Source of the DNA: Ramlibacter lithotrophicus
Lineage (GTDB): Bacteria; Pseudomonadota; Gammaproteobacteria; Burkholderiales; Burkholderiaceae_C
Reading direction: 5' to 3'
Length of the DNA: 64,000 nt
Assembly: GCF_012184415.1 (NCBI RefSeq)
Contig: NZ_VTOX01000001.1
Coordinates: 620,001 to 684,000 of the forward strand
Below are positions 17,834 through 26,256 of this stretch, in pieces. The position numbers and the translations under genes are program-made. Within the stretch, counting starts at the first letter, position 1. Each line of letters opens with the position of its first letter. The notes under the pieces are model-generated. The model did not search any database. It was not told where the DNA came from and worked only from the letters and a program-made list of their open reading frames with translations.

Positions 17834-18694
17834 TCAGCTCGTCTTGCTCGCAGCCTCGTGTAGCGCTGGCGCCGCCGGACCAAGCATCCGCACTTCCCGC
17901 TGTGGTGCGGCGATCCCGATGTTTCGCTGGCGAAAAGTATCAAGAATCGTCTTGTTGATTTCCCGGATCGCCGTTTCGTAGTCAGGCACCTCGACCCATG
18001 GTGCAACACTGACTGTGACGTGGGACTCTGCAAGCTGCGTAACCCCGAACGCCGGAGCCGGCGCCCGGAGGACGCGTGGGTGGCCGTGCAGGATGTCCGA
18101 GAGCAAAGCCAGGGCGGTATCCAGGTCGGCGCTGTATGCGACCCCTACCTTGATATCGAGCCGACGGATCCGGCCGTAGTTGTGGAGAATCTCTCCGACA
18201 ATCTTGCGGTTGGGGATCACGACCTTCGACAGATCTGCATGCCCCAGGGTCGTGCTGAAAAGGCTGATGTCCAGGACCTCGCCTTCCTCGTGTGCGATTG
18301 AAATGTAGTCGCCGACATGAAACGGCCGGGTGAACATGATCGTCAGTCCGGCCGCGACATTGCCGAGGATCCCCTGCATCGCCAGCGCGATCCCTGCTCC
18401 CGCGATGCCCATGCCGGCCACCATTGGCAAAAGCTCGATGCCGAGGTTCTGCAACCCGACGACCACGAACAGCGCCAGCACCACAAGCCGAAGCATGCGG
18501 ACCAGGAGAATCCGCACCGGCGCCTCGAGCTTCGATCGCACCAGCAGGCGATCCAGCATTCTGCCCGCCCAACCGCCGACGAAGTAGCCGATGACGATGA
18601 TGACGATCGCCGTGAACAGCTTCGGGCCGAACCGGACCGCCATGTCAAGCGCAGACGCCTTTACCTGATCGAGCGACTGCAAGGACTTGTCCAT
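17834..18694 (-). CDS. mscS: Small-conductance mechanosensitive channel (MscS family)
   Basis: A 286-residue MscS-type channel that relieves turgor on osmotic downshock. Three membrane helices are visible (about 19-40, 55-80, 85-118). The third contains the Gly/Ala-rich pore lining GMGIAGAGIALAMQGILGN, followed by the beta domain with PFHVGDYISI. The start MDKSLQSLDQ was preferred over an ATG 14 codons upstream because of conservation-like spacing to the first helix. Length matches E. coli MscS (286). It stands alone and is convergent with the tRNA island. Confidence 0.93.
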   Translation of the reverse strand: MDKSLQSLDQVKASALDMAVRFGPKLFTAIVIIVIGYFVGGWAGRMLDRLLVRSKLEAPVRILLVRMLRLVVLALFVVVGLQNLGIELLPMVAGMGIAGAGIALAMQGILGNVAAGLTIMFTRPFHVGDYISIAHEEGEVLDISLFSTTLGHADLSKVVIPNRKIVGEILHNYGRIRRLDIKVGVAYSADLDTALALLSDILHGHPRVLRAPAPAFGVTQLAESHVTVSVAPWVEVPDYETAIREINKTILDTFRQRNIGIAAPQREVRMLGPAAPALHEAASKTS

Positions 18695-18870
18695 GGTGAT
18701 TTGTTTGCTCGCTGTGCGCCAAGGAACCGGAAGCACAATACCACGTGCCCGACCACGTCAGCGCGGGTCACGAGCGCCTCGAGTCACGGCAACGCGCTCG
18801 AGCGCGCAAAGGCACTGGGTCGTGCTGCGCGAAGGCCTTGGTCGGTTGCAGTGTCGAACCGCTGCCCCAC

Positions 18871-19125
18871 TCAAGCAAGGCGCCCTACTGCACCTGCAAA
18901 CTGCTGCACGATGTCGGCGAGGATTTGTGACGACAGGAATTCGACCACTGGGTCTGCATCCGGGTCGGAACTCATTACGCTGAGCACTCCCCGCGCCTCG
19001 TTCAGAAGTACATGAAACTGTTCGACAGTCAGTACGGATGGCGCGGGCAGCCCGAGCAATGTAAAGAATTCGCCGTGGCTTTCGCCGAGCGTGACAAGAC
19101 CAGACATGAAAAATGAGGCGCTCAT
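18871..19125 (-). CDS. Small hypothetical protein behind an FNR-type box
   Basis: An 84-residue protein starting MSASFFMSGLVTLGESHGEF. A GGAG Shine-Dalgarno precedes the ATG. It is neutral to acidic and largely helical, with no signal peptide, metal motif or recognised domain. A symmetrical TTGAC-N4-GTCAA site lies about 106 bp upstream of the start, which suggests oxygen- or nitric-oxide-responsive expression. Reality as a gene rests on the RBS and the upstream site; no homologue was recognised. Confidence 0.4.
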   Translation of the reverse strand: MSASFFMSGLVTLGESHGEFFTLLGLPAPSVLTVEQFHVLLNEARGVLSVMSSDPDADPVVEFLSSQILADIVQQFAGAVGRLA

Positions 19126-19461
19126 CTTCACTCCGCGGCCGGCGATTGCGTCCGTTGAAGCCGGGCATCTTGTCACCCACGGCGCTCATCAATAACAACG
19201 GCTGAGGAGCCACGGCCACGGGCCTTGACTCAGGTCAAATTCTTCCTGCCGTAGCGCAGCGAGGAATCGCCTCACCCCCAAAGCAGTTGCCGTCGCCCCA
19301 GGCCAGGTTGCAGGCCGCCACATGGGCGGAAGGGGGTTGCTGCGTCGAATGCTGAACCGAATGTCGGCACCGCAGCGAAAGATGTTGGACAGCGCCCTCG
19401 CAGCAGAAACCCACGCAGCCGCGCAGATCATCGATCGAAGGAGCGCAGCTCGCCGACGCCC
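19126..19461. other. 336-bp non-coding stretch
   Basis: Between the small FNR-box gene and dadR. Apart from the FNR-type box at 19225-19238 I see no convincing gene, hairpin or repeat; open frames here are short and lack ribosome-binding sites. Confidence 0.5.
19225..19238 (-). promoter_or_regulatory. FNR/DNR-type box
   Basis: TTGACTCAGGTCAA is a perfect TTGAC-N4-GTCAA dyad, a common variant of the FNR/CRP-family anaerobic box. It lies upstream of the small minus-strand gene at 18871-19125. The nrfH gene has a similar site at a similar distance. Confidence 0.55.
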
Positions 19462-19941
19462 TCAGCGCTGCTTCACCTTGATCACGAAACTCTCCTTGAT
19501 CTCCTCCATCACGACGTAGCTGTTCGACTGCGCCGGCACCGGAATCTTCTTCAGCATGGAGCCGAGCAGCTGCCGGTATTCGGCCATGCCCGACAGCCGC
19601 GCCTTGACGAGGTAGTCGAAGGTGCCGGACACGAGATGGCACTCGAGCACTTCGGGCATGTGCTCCAGCTCGTCGCGGACCTTCTTGAAGACGGGCTCGG
19701 ATTTCTGCGTGAGGGTGATCTCCACGAAGACGAGCAGCGTCCTGCCCGCCGCTGCCGGATCGATCCTGGCGTGGTACCCGGTGATGACGCCGAGCCGCTC
19801 CAGCCGCTTCACCCGCTGCGAACACGGCGAGGTGGACAGCCCCACCTTGTCGCCCAGCTCGGTCATCGTGAGCCGCCCCTGGTGCTGCAGGAGGTCGAGG
19901 ATGCGCAGGTCGATCGAGTCGAGTTCAGAGGTTTGCTGCAT
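19462..19941 (-). CDS. Lrp/AsnC-family regulator, likely of dadA
   Basis: A 159-residue Lrp-family protein. The N-terminal helix-turn-helix (LTMTELGDKVGLSTSPCSQRVKRL) precedes an effector-binding RAM domain (LVFVEITLTQK onward). It is divergent from a D-amino-acid dehydrogenase gene, the arrangement of DadR/dadA and of BkdR-like regulators. The start MQQTSELDSI is preferred; an in-frame ATG 15 codons upstream is possible. An alanine-responsive role is inferred from the neighbour. Confidence 0.88.
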   Translation of the reverse strand: MQQTSELDSIDLRILDLLQHQGRLTMTELGDKVGLSTSPCSQRVKRLERLGVITGYHARIDPAAAGRTLLVFVEITLTQKSEPVFKKVRDELEHMPEVLECHLVSGTFDYLVKARLSGMAEYRQLLGSMLKKIPVPAQSNSYVVMEEIKESFVIKVKQR

Positions 19942-19996
19942 GGTGGAGGTTTCCAGCGGGTTCGACAGCAGGAATTCTCGGCTCATGGCGTTATTA

Positions 19997-20011
19997 CGGC
20001 AACAGTTGCCG
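19997..20011. promoter_or_regulatory. 15-bp palindrome between dadR-like gene and dadA
   Basis: CGGCAACAGTTGCCG is a perfect dyad with 7-bp arms around a central A. Lrp-family binding sites are typically 15 bp, so this is a good operator candidate for the divergent pair. Confidence 0.5.
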
Positions 20012-20061
20012 CTATGCCTGGGTAGAGTTCCAGCAGTTGCTCGAACTTTTGGGAAGAACAC

Positions 20062-21369
20062 GTGAAAGTCATCGTCCTGGGCGCCGGCGTCATCGGAATC
20101 ACCACCGCCTACTACCTCGCCCGCTCCGGCGCGCAGGTCACCGTCATCGATCGGCATGACGGCCCGGCGCAGGACGCCAGCTTCGCCAACGCGGGACAGG
20201 TGTCGCCCGGGTACTCCACTCCCTGGGGCGCCCCCGGCATTCCGCTGAAAGCCCTGAAGTGGATGTTCCAGCGCCACGCGCCGCTGGCCATGCGTCCGGA
20301 CGGAACCCTGTTCCAGCTGCGGTGGCTGGCCGCCATGCTGAAGAACTGCTCGCCGTCGCGGTATGCGCAGAACAAGGAGCGCATGTTGCGGCTCGCCAGC
20401 TACAGCCGCTCCTGCCTGCAGCATCTTCGCGCGGAGACAGGGATCCAGTACGAGGCCCGCGCGTCGGGGACGCTTCAATTGTTCCGCTCGCCCAGGCAGC
20501 TCGAACAGGCCGAGCGCGACATCCGCGTGTTGCGCCAGTTCGGGATCGGCTTCGAGCTGCTGGACGAGGCAGGGGTGAAGCGGGCGGAGCCCGCCCTCGC
20601 CCGGTCGCGCCAGCAGATCGCCGGCGGGCTTCGGCTGCCGGCCGACGAGACGGGAGACTGCTTCCTGTTCACGACGGCGCTGGCGAAGATCGCCGAGGGG
20701 CTCGGCGTGGAGTTCCGCTTCGGCGTTTCGGCCGATGCGTTCACCTTCGATCACGCTAACCGGATCACCGGCGTGCAGCTGGACACCCCCGAGCGCGAAG
20801 TGCTGAAGGCCGATCGCTACGTCCTCGCGCTCGGCAGCTACTCGCGCACCCTCCTCGCTCCCACCGGCATCGACATCCCCGTGTACCCGGTGAAAGGCTA
20901 TTCGCTGACGATCCCGATCGTGGACGAATCGCTCGCGCCGGTGTCCACGGTGCTGGACGAAACGTACAAGATCGCGCTGACGCGCTTCGACCAGCGCATC
21001 CGCGTCGGCGGCATGGCGGAACTGTCAGGCTTCGACCAGACCCTGCTGCCGCGCCGCCGGGCGACGCTCGAGATGGTCACGCAGCAGTTGTTCCCCGGTG
21101 GCGATCTGGCACGCGCCGAATTCTGGACCGGGCTGCGTCCGATGACACCGGACAGCACGCCCATCGTGGGCCGCACGCGGCATGGCAACCTGTTCCTGAA
21201 CACCGGGCACGGCACGCTCGGCTGGACGATGGCCTGCGGCTCGGGTCGAATGCTCGCCGACGTCGTCACGGGACGTTCGCCGGAAATCTCCACCGAGGGC
21301 CTGTCCGTGGACCGCTACGGCGCGGTCCCCGGGGCGGCGGGTCATGATCGCGCCGGCCAGTTCGCGTGA
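20062..21369 (+). CDS. dadA: D-amino-acid dehydrogenase
   Basis: A 435-residue FAD-dependent dehydrogenase that oxidises D-alanine and other D-amino acids at the inner membrane, passing electrons to quinones. [20 protein letters not shown] is the FAD-binding fold. [20 protein letters not shown] is the DadA-specific motif, and [17 protein letters not shown] lies at the C terminus. The start codon is GTG, preceded by GGGAAGAA. Length fits the family (about 432). No alanine racemase (dadX) follows. Probably controlled by the divergent Lrp-type regulator. Confidence 0.93.
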   Translation: MKVIVLGAGVIGITTAYYLARSGAQVTVIDRHDGPAQDASFANAGQVSPGYSTPWGAPGIPLKALKWMFQRHAPLAMRPDGTLFQLRWLAAMLKNCSPSRYAQNKERMLRLASYSRSCLQHLRAETGIQYEARASGTLQLFRSPRQLEQAERDIRVLRQFGIGFELLDEAGVKRAEPALARSRQQIAGGLRLPADETGDCFLFTTALAKIAEGLGVEFRFGVSADAFTFDHANRITGVQLDTPEREVLKADRYVLALGSYSRTLLAPTGIDIPVYPVKGYSLTIPIVDESLAPVSTVLDETYKIALTRFDQRIRVGGMAELSGFDQTLLPRRRATLEMVTQQLFPGGDLARAEFWTGLRPMTPDSTPIVGRTRHGNLFLNTGHGTLGWTMACGSGRMLADVVTGRSPEISTEGLSVDRYGAVPGAAGHDRAGQFA

Positions 21370-21396
21370 CGGGTCGGGCAAAGCGGCAGCGGCCTG

Positions 21397-22050
21397 CTAG
21401 TCCAGCGCGTTGGTCTTGTAGTAGCCGAAGGTGCGCACGCGGGCGGTGTTCGCGTCGACGAACACGCCGATCTTGCGCCACTGGTCGACGGCCGTGAACT
21501 CGAAGCGCCAATAACCGCCGGCCTGGTCCGGCTGGTAGTAGCGCACGCGTCCGGGGCATTGGAGCAGGTCCTCCACCTGGGTCAGGGTCATGCCGGGCTG
21601 GATCGCATCGAACCTGGCGTCCGTCAGGTGCGCGGCCAGGCACGCGAACGACCACGCGGATTGGACCGAAAGCACCTCGAAGGAATCCAGGATCACGGAC
21701 ACCGGGCCGCAGATCTCGTCGCCGACGACGACGTTCTGGATCTCCAGCCAGTGCGGGAAGCCGTCGTAGTCCTGCTTGTACTGCACCGGCCAGTCGAGAA
21801 ACGCGTTGCCGTAGCCGCTTTGCCCGTAGCTCACGCGCTTGCAGCCACCGAACCAGGCCAGGCGCATCGCACCGATGCGGACCTTCACGTTGCGATAGCC
21901 ACCGTCCGGCCCCACCCGCAGCGAGCGCATGTTCAACACGCTGCCGTCCCAGGTGGGGAAGATTTCGCGGTGTGCATCCTGTGCATGCGCCGCAGCAGCA
22001 GCGAACAGGAGGCTCGACCCTAGAGCCGCAAGGGTGTACTTCATTTTCAT
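21397..22050 (-). CDS. Secreted protein with a BamE/SmpA-like C terminus
   Basis: A 217-residue protein with a clear signal peptide (MKMKYTLAALGSSLLFAAAA, cleavage likely after AHA-Q). The middle is unfamiliar and has several Cys residues. The C-terminal 75 residues (FDAIQPGMTLTQVEDLLQCP, then tyrosine-rich strands) resemble the small SmpA/OmlA/BamE fold used for protein contacts in the envelope. It is convergent with dadA, 27 bases away. Function is unknown; the fold assignment is tentative. Confidence 0.6.
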   Translation of the reverse strand: MKMKYTLAALGSSLLFAAAAAHAQDAHREIFPTWDGSVLNMRSLRVGPDGGYRNVKVRIGAMRLAWFGGCKRVSYGQSGYGNAFLDWPVQYKQDYDGFPHWLEIQNVVVGDEICGPVSVILDSFEVLSVQSAWSFACLAAHLTDARFDAIQPGMTLTQVEDLLQCPGRVRYYQPDQAGGYWRFEFTAVDQWRKIGVFVDANTARVRTFGYYKTNALD

Positions 22051-22251
22051 TCTTCTGCGTGGTCTCCCAGGCGCCAACTCGGCCCTGAAGTGATCTCATC
22101 CGTAGATCTTCGCACGACTGCAGCGCATCAACTTCATCCGATCCCCTACTCGTCGTGCCCCATAGGTGGTCGCCCGCGTCGCGCGTGCGCACAATGGCGC
22201 GGTCAAGCCAGCCGTCCACACCGCTGCACCGCGTCGATGAAAGGGATCCCC

Positions 22252-23475
22252 ATGCCCAGCGCCCGCGTCGAATTTACCGGCAGCCTCGGCCACCCGCTGG
22301 CCGGCCGCCTGGACACCCCCGACGGCACGCCGCGGGCCTGGGCCGTGTTCGCCCACTGCTTCACCTGTTCCAAGGACAGCAAGGCCGCGGCGTACATCGC
22401 GCGCGCCCTGGCCGAGGCCGGCTTCGGCGTGCTGCGCTTCGACTTCACCGGGCTGGGCGGCAGCGGCGGCGATTTCGGCAACACGCATTTCAGCTCGAAC
22501 GTCGACGACCTCGTGGCAGCGGCCGACTGGCTGCGCGCCACGCATGGCGAGCCGGCTCTGCTGGTGGGTCACTCGCTCGGCGGCGCGGCCGTCCTCGCCG
22601 CCGCGCACCGGATCGCCGATGCGCGTGCGGTCGCGACCCTGGGAGCGCCTTTCGATCCGGCGCACGTGACGCGGCACCTCGGCAAGGACCTGGCCGTGAT
22701 CGAGGCGCAAGGCGAGGCCCGCGTGACGCTGGGCGGGCGCGAGTTCCCGGTGCGGCGCGAGTTCGTCGAGGACGTGACGGGCCAGCCGCAGGCCGAGCGC
22801 ATCCGCTCGTTGCGCCGCCCGTTGCTGGTGCTGCATGCGCCCGGCGACACGGTGGTCGACGTCGACAACGCGCGCCGCATCTTCGAGCAGGCGCTGCATC
22901 CCAAGTCCTTCGTCTCGCTGGACGGTGCCGACCACCTCCTCGCCAACGCGGCCGATGCGCGGTTTGCCGCCGGCGTCATCGCTGCCTGGGCCGGCCGCTA
23001 TCTGCCGGAGCAATCGGCGTCCGCGCCCGCCGCGCACGAAGCGCTTCCCGGAGGCACGGTGCGCGTCAGCGAGCGCGGCACCGGCGCCTTCGCGGTGAGC
23101 ATCCAGGCCGGCCGCCACACCCTGGTCGGCGACGAGCCGGTCGCCGCCGGCGGGGACGACCTCGGCCCGAGTCCCTACGAGCTGCTGCTGGCAGCGCTGG
23201 GCGAATGCACCGTGATGACCTTGCGCATGTACGCGCGGCGCAAGCAGTGGCCGCTGGAAAACACGCGCGTGACGCTGACCCACGACAAGATCCACGCGGC
23301 CGACTGCGAGGACTGCGAGACGAAGGACGGCAAGCTGGACCGGATCGAGCGCGCGATCGAACTGGTGGGGCCACTGGACGACGCACAGCGTGCCCGCCTG
23401 ATGGAGATCGCCGACATGTGTCCCGTGCACCGCACCTTGCATTCCGAGGTGAAAGTGGTCACGCGGGCGGCATGA
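22252..23475 (+). CDS. Alpha/beta hydrolase-OsmC fusion protein
   Basis: A 407-residue fusion. Residues 1-255 are a serine hydrolase (nucleophile elbow [20 protein letters not shown] oxyanion region, His in DGADHLL). Residues 270-407 are an OsmC-like redox domain with the catalytic Cys pair at GECTVMT and MCPVHRTL. OsmC proteins reduce organic hydroperoxides or act on electrophiles, so the hydrolase may release the substrate first. This fusion is known from other proteobacteria. The start was chosen for AAGGGA five bases upstream; an ATG five codons earlier is possible. Confidence 0.88.
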   Translation: MPSARVEFTGSLGHPLAGRLDTPDGTPRAWAVFAHCFTCSKDSKAAAYIARALAEAGFGVLRFDFTGLGGSGGDFGNTHFSSNVDDLVAAADWLRATHGEPALLVGHSLGGAAVLAAAHRIADARAVATLGAPFDPAHVTRHLGKDLAVIEAQGEARVTLGGREFPVRREFVEDVTGQPQAERIRSLRRPLLVLHAPGDTVVDVDNARRIFEQALHPKSFVSLDGADHLLANAADARFAAGVIAAWAGRYLPEQSASAPAAHEALPGGTVRVSERGTGAFAVSIQAGRHTLVGDEPVAAGGDDLGPSPYELLLAALGECTVMTLRMYARRKQWPLENTRVTLTHDKIHAADCEDCETKDGKLDRIERAIELVGPLDDAQRARLMEIADMCPVHRTLHSEVKVVTRAA

Positions 23476-23555
23476 GCTTATGAGGAGAAAGTCGTTTGCC
23501 GGCAGCATCCCCGCGGGGACAATCCGCGACTCGGTTGTCCTGGGAGGTCAAAGCC

Positions 23556-24485
23556 ATGAAGAAGATTCTCGTATTCGCACTGTCGCTGGCCGCTGCCGGC
23601 CTGTCGTTCGCGGCGCAGCCGCTGCTCACGCCCGCTGAGCTGAAGCCGCTGCTGGGCAACCCCTCGGTGCGCGTGATCGACATCCGCGATCCCAAGTCGT
23701 ACGCCGGCCAGCACATTCCCGGCGCGGTCAACGCGCCTTACGGCAAATGGCGTGGCCCCGCCACCAATCCGGGAGAACTGCCGGAGTTGCCGAAGCTGAC
23801 GGCACTGGTGCAATCGCTGGGCCTCACGCCCGCCACCCACGCCGTCGTCGTGTCGAGCGGCGCGGACTCCACGGATTTCGGCGCATCGGCGCGCGTGTAC
23901 TGGACGCTCAAGGTGCTGGGCCTGAAGGAGCTGTCGATCCTCAACGGCGGCGTCAAGGGCTGGGCCCAGGCCGGCCTTCCGCAGGACAACGCGGCTGTGA
24001 CCGTCGCCGCCAGCACCTATGCGCCGCAGCTGGACGCGAGCCTGATCGCCAGCCGCGAGCAGGTGGCGCAGAAGGCGGCCAATGACTCGGCGGTCCTGGT
24101 CGACGCCCGCCCGGCCGACTTCTTCCTGGGCGAGACGCGGCATCAGGCGGCCAAGCTGCCCGGCACGCTGGAAGGCGCGGTGAACGTGGAGCACAGCCGC
24201 TTCTTCAACGGCAACAGCGCCGTGTTCGTGCCCGAGAAGGCACGCCAGGCGTCCAGCTCGATCGATGCGACGAAGGAGGCGGTGGCCTTCTGCAACACCG
24301 GTCACTGGGCCGCCACCGACTGGTTCGCGCTGTCCGAGATCGCCGGCCACAAGAACGTGAAACTGTATCCCGGCTCCATGGTCGACTGGACCCAGGACGC
24401 CAAGGGACTGCCGATGTCCAACGTGCCGGGCCGCGCGAAGCAACTGCTGATCGACGCCAGGCTCTGGTCCGAGCGAACCTTCTGA
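23556..24485 (+). CDS. Periplasmic two-domain rhodanese (sulfurtransferase)
   Basis: A 309-residue protein with a signal peptide (MKKILVFALSLAAAGLSFAA) and two rhodanese domains. The first (about 30-150, VIDIRDPKSYAGQHIPGA) appears inactive: its active-site position has VVVSSGADSTDF with no Cys. The second holds the catalytic Cys in AFCNTGHWAAT. It would move sulfane sulfur in the periplasm. GGGAGG precedes the start. It is eight bases upstream of a thiosulfate-type transporter, so both probably serve thiosulfate use. Confidence 0.88.
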   Translation: MKKILVFALSLAAAGLSFAAQPLLTPAELKPLLGNPSVRVIDIRDPKSYAGQHIPGAVNAPYGKWRGPATNPGELPELPKLTALVQSLGLTPATHAVVVSSGADSTDFGASARVYWTLKVLGLKELSILNGGVKGWAQAGLPQDNAAVTVAASTYAPQLDASLIASREQVAQKAANDSAVLVDARPADFFLGETRHQAAKLPGTLEGAVNVEHSRFFNGNSAVFVPEKARQASSSIDATKEAVAFCNTGHWAATDWFALSEIAGHKNVKLYPGSMVDWTQDAKGLPMSNVPGRAKQLLIDARLWSERTF

Positions 24486-24493
24486 TCGAAACG

Positions 24494-25567
24494 ATGAAGC
24501 GCCTTCCCCTGGCGGCCGCACTGGCCGCCTTTTTCATTCTGCTGGTCTGGAGCGTCTCGGTGCGCCAGGCCGTCCTGTTCCTGGTCGGCCTGGGCCTGGG
24601 CGCCGCGCTCGCCGGCGCGCGCTTCGGCTTCACGACCGGCTGGCGGCAACTGGTGGAGCAGCGCGACCCGCGCGGCGTCTTCGGCCAGTTGCTGTTGCTG
24701 GCCCTGGCTGCCGCCCTGGCGATGCCGCTGCTGGGTGCGTTTCCGGAACTGCATGCCGCGCTCGGCCCGCCAAGCATCAGCCTGCTGGTGGGCGCGTTTG
24801 TGTTCGGGCTGTGCATGCAGATCGCCGACGGCTGCGGCTCCGGCACGCTGTATAAGGCCGGCCTCGGCGTGCCGCTGAACATGGGCATCCTGCCCTTGTT
24901 CGCGCTGGGCAGCTTCCTGGGTTCGGTCCACATCGACAAGTGGCTGGCGCTCGGACAGATCAAGCCGGTGGGACTGGTCGACGCCTGGGGCACGGGCGGG
25001 GCACTGTCTGCGACCCTGTTGGCGCTCGCCGCCGTCGGCGTGGCCGTGCGCCTGTGGGTCGGCCCGGGCAAGCCGCTGTGGGACCGGCGCTGGGTCTGGG
25101 GCGCCGTGGTGCTGGCGGGGCTGGCGACGCTGAACCTGGTGATCGCCGGCCAGCCCTGGGGCGTGGTCTACGGCTTCGGCCTGTGGGCTGCCAAGGGCGT
25201 GCAATCGCTGGGCCTGTTCGATGCCGCCGGCAATGCCTTCTGGAGCCAGGCCGGCAACGCGCAACGGCTGGGCCAGTCGGTGCTGCTGGACGTCACGTCC
25301 ATCACCAACATCGGCCTGCTGGGCGGCGCGCTGTGGGTATCGGCGCGCAAGCCGGCCGACGCCAAGCCGCTGAACGCAACGCAATGGGCCATCGGCCTCG
25401 CCGCCGGCTTCGTCATGGGCTACAGCTCGCGACTGGCCTTCGGCTGCAACGTGGGCGCGATGTTCAGCGGCATCTCCACCGGCAGCCTGCACGGCTGGAT
25501 CTGGGTGCCCATGGCCTTTGCCGGCACCTTGATCGGGCTGCGTGTGCGGCGGCGGTTCGCGTTCTGA
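24494..25567 (+). CDS. Thiosulfate uptake transporter, TsuA/YeeE family
   Basis: A 357-residue integral membrane protein with about nine to ten hydrophobic helices, of the sulf_transp (YeeE/YedE/TsuA) family that imports thiosulfate. Conserved cysteines that relay the substrate are visible in FGLCMQIADGCGSGTLYKAG and in LAFGCNVGAM. It follows the rhodanese by eight bases and precedes a small membrane protein, so the three form one operon. Substrate is inferred from the family and from the nearby TsdA-like protein. Confidence 0.88.
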   Translation: MKRLPLAAALAAFFILLVWSVSVRQAVLFLVGLGLGAALAGARFGFTTGWRQLVEQRDPRGVFGQLLLLALAAALAMPLLGAFPELHAALGPPSISLLVGAFVFGLCMQIADGCGSGTLYKAGLGVPLNMGILPLFALGSFLGSVHIDKWLALGQIKPVGLVDAWGTGGALSATLLALAAVGVAVRLWVGPGKPLWDRRWVWGAVVLAGLATLNLVIAGQPWGVVYGFGLWAAKGVQSLGLFDAAGNAFWSQAGNAQRLGQSVLLDVTSITNIGLLGGALWVSARKPADAKPLNATQWAIGLAAGFVMGYSSRLAFGCNVGAMFSGISTGSLHGWIWVPMAFAGTLIGLRVRRRFAF

Positions 25568-25587
25568 CCGGCCAGGAGGACATCAAC

Positions 25588-25764
25588 ATGAATGCCAACG
25601 TGACCTCGCTCCTGCGCTGGGCGTTCTGGACGCTGCTGGTGCTGTTCCTGGCCTGGGACTTCACCCGCTCGCCGGCCATCGACCTGCGCCAGGAACCGCC
25701 GCTGATCGCGGCCGGCTCCGGGCAGGTGGTGAGCGGCGGACACTGCTCGGCGGCCGGCGAATAA
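25588..25764 (+). CDS. 58-residue membrane protein of the thiosulfate operon
   Basis: Starts MNANVTSLLRWAFWTLLVLF after an AGGAGGA ribosome-binding site. One hydrophobic segment at about residues 9-25 is followed by a short polar tail with one Cys (GGHCSAAGE). It begins 20 bases after the transporter gene, same strand. It may be a small partner of the transporter; no family was recognised. Confidence 0.65.
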   Translation: MNANVTSLLRWAFWTLLVLFLAWDFTRSPAIDLRQEPPLIAAGSGQVVSGGHCSAAGE

Positions 25765-25853
25765 GCCCGGGCGCGCGGGCCGGTGTCAGGCAGGCCCCCG
25801 ATGGGGCCAGCCTTCGCCAGCCCGGCGACTGACGGCGTTTCCCGCCCGTCCCG

Positions 25854-26180
25854 TCAGAGCGACAGCACCCACTTGATGAAGTTGCCCGTCGCGCCCTTGT
25901 CCTTGAGCGCCTTGTGCTCCTCTTCCGAGCCGTCGTCGAACTTCACCTTCGGGCTGGTGGTCAGGAACTGCTCCAGCTTCTGCTGCGCGTCGGCCTTGCC
26001 CTTGTACTTCGCGGCCACCTTCTGGTAGGCGGGCCCCTTCTTGGACTTGTCGACGGAGTGGCACTTGGTGCAGCCCTCCTTCTTCAGCATCGCCTGGACC
26101 GCGTCGGCGTCCTGCGCCGAGGCGGGCAGCGCCAGGAACGCGCCGGTGAGCAGCAGCGTGGCAATCGACATCGTCTTCAT
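25854..26180 (-). CDS. Small class I cytochrome c
   Basis: A 108-residue periplasmic monoheme cytochrome with a signal peptide ending near ALPASA-Q. CTKCH binds heme. GPAYQKVAAKYKGK and the C-terminal KWVLSL complete a short cytochrome c fold, but no classical axial Met is obvious from the sequence. The second of two near ATGs (26180) was chosen because GGAG lies six bases before it. It is 76 bases downstream of the TsdA-like gene on the same strand. A paralogue of about 70% identity is encoded at 53391-53717. It is a likely electron acceptor. Confidence 0.88.
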   Translation of the reverse strand: MKTMSIATLLLTGAFLALPASAQDADAVQAMLKKEGCTKCHSVDKSKKGPAYQKVAAKYKGKADAQQKLEQFLTTSPKVKFDDGSEEEHKALKDKGATGNFIKWVLSL

Positions 26181-26256
26181 GGACATCTCCGTTGGTGACG
26201 AGACGACTCTAGCTGCCGCAACCTGAATGAAGCCTGAACGGCGCGCGCAACGCTGG

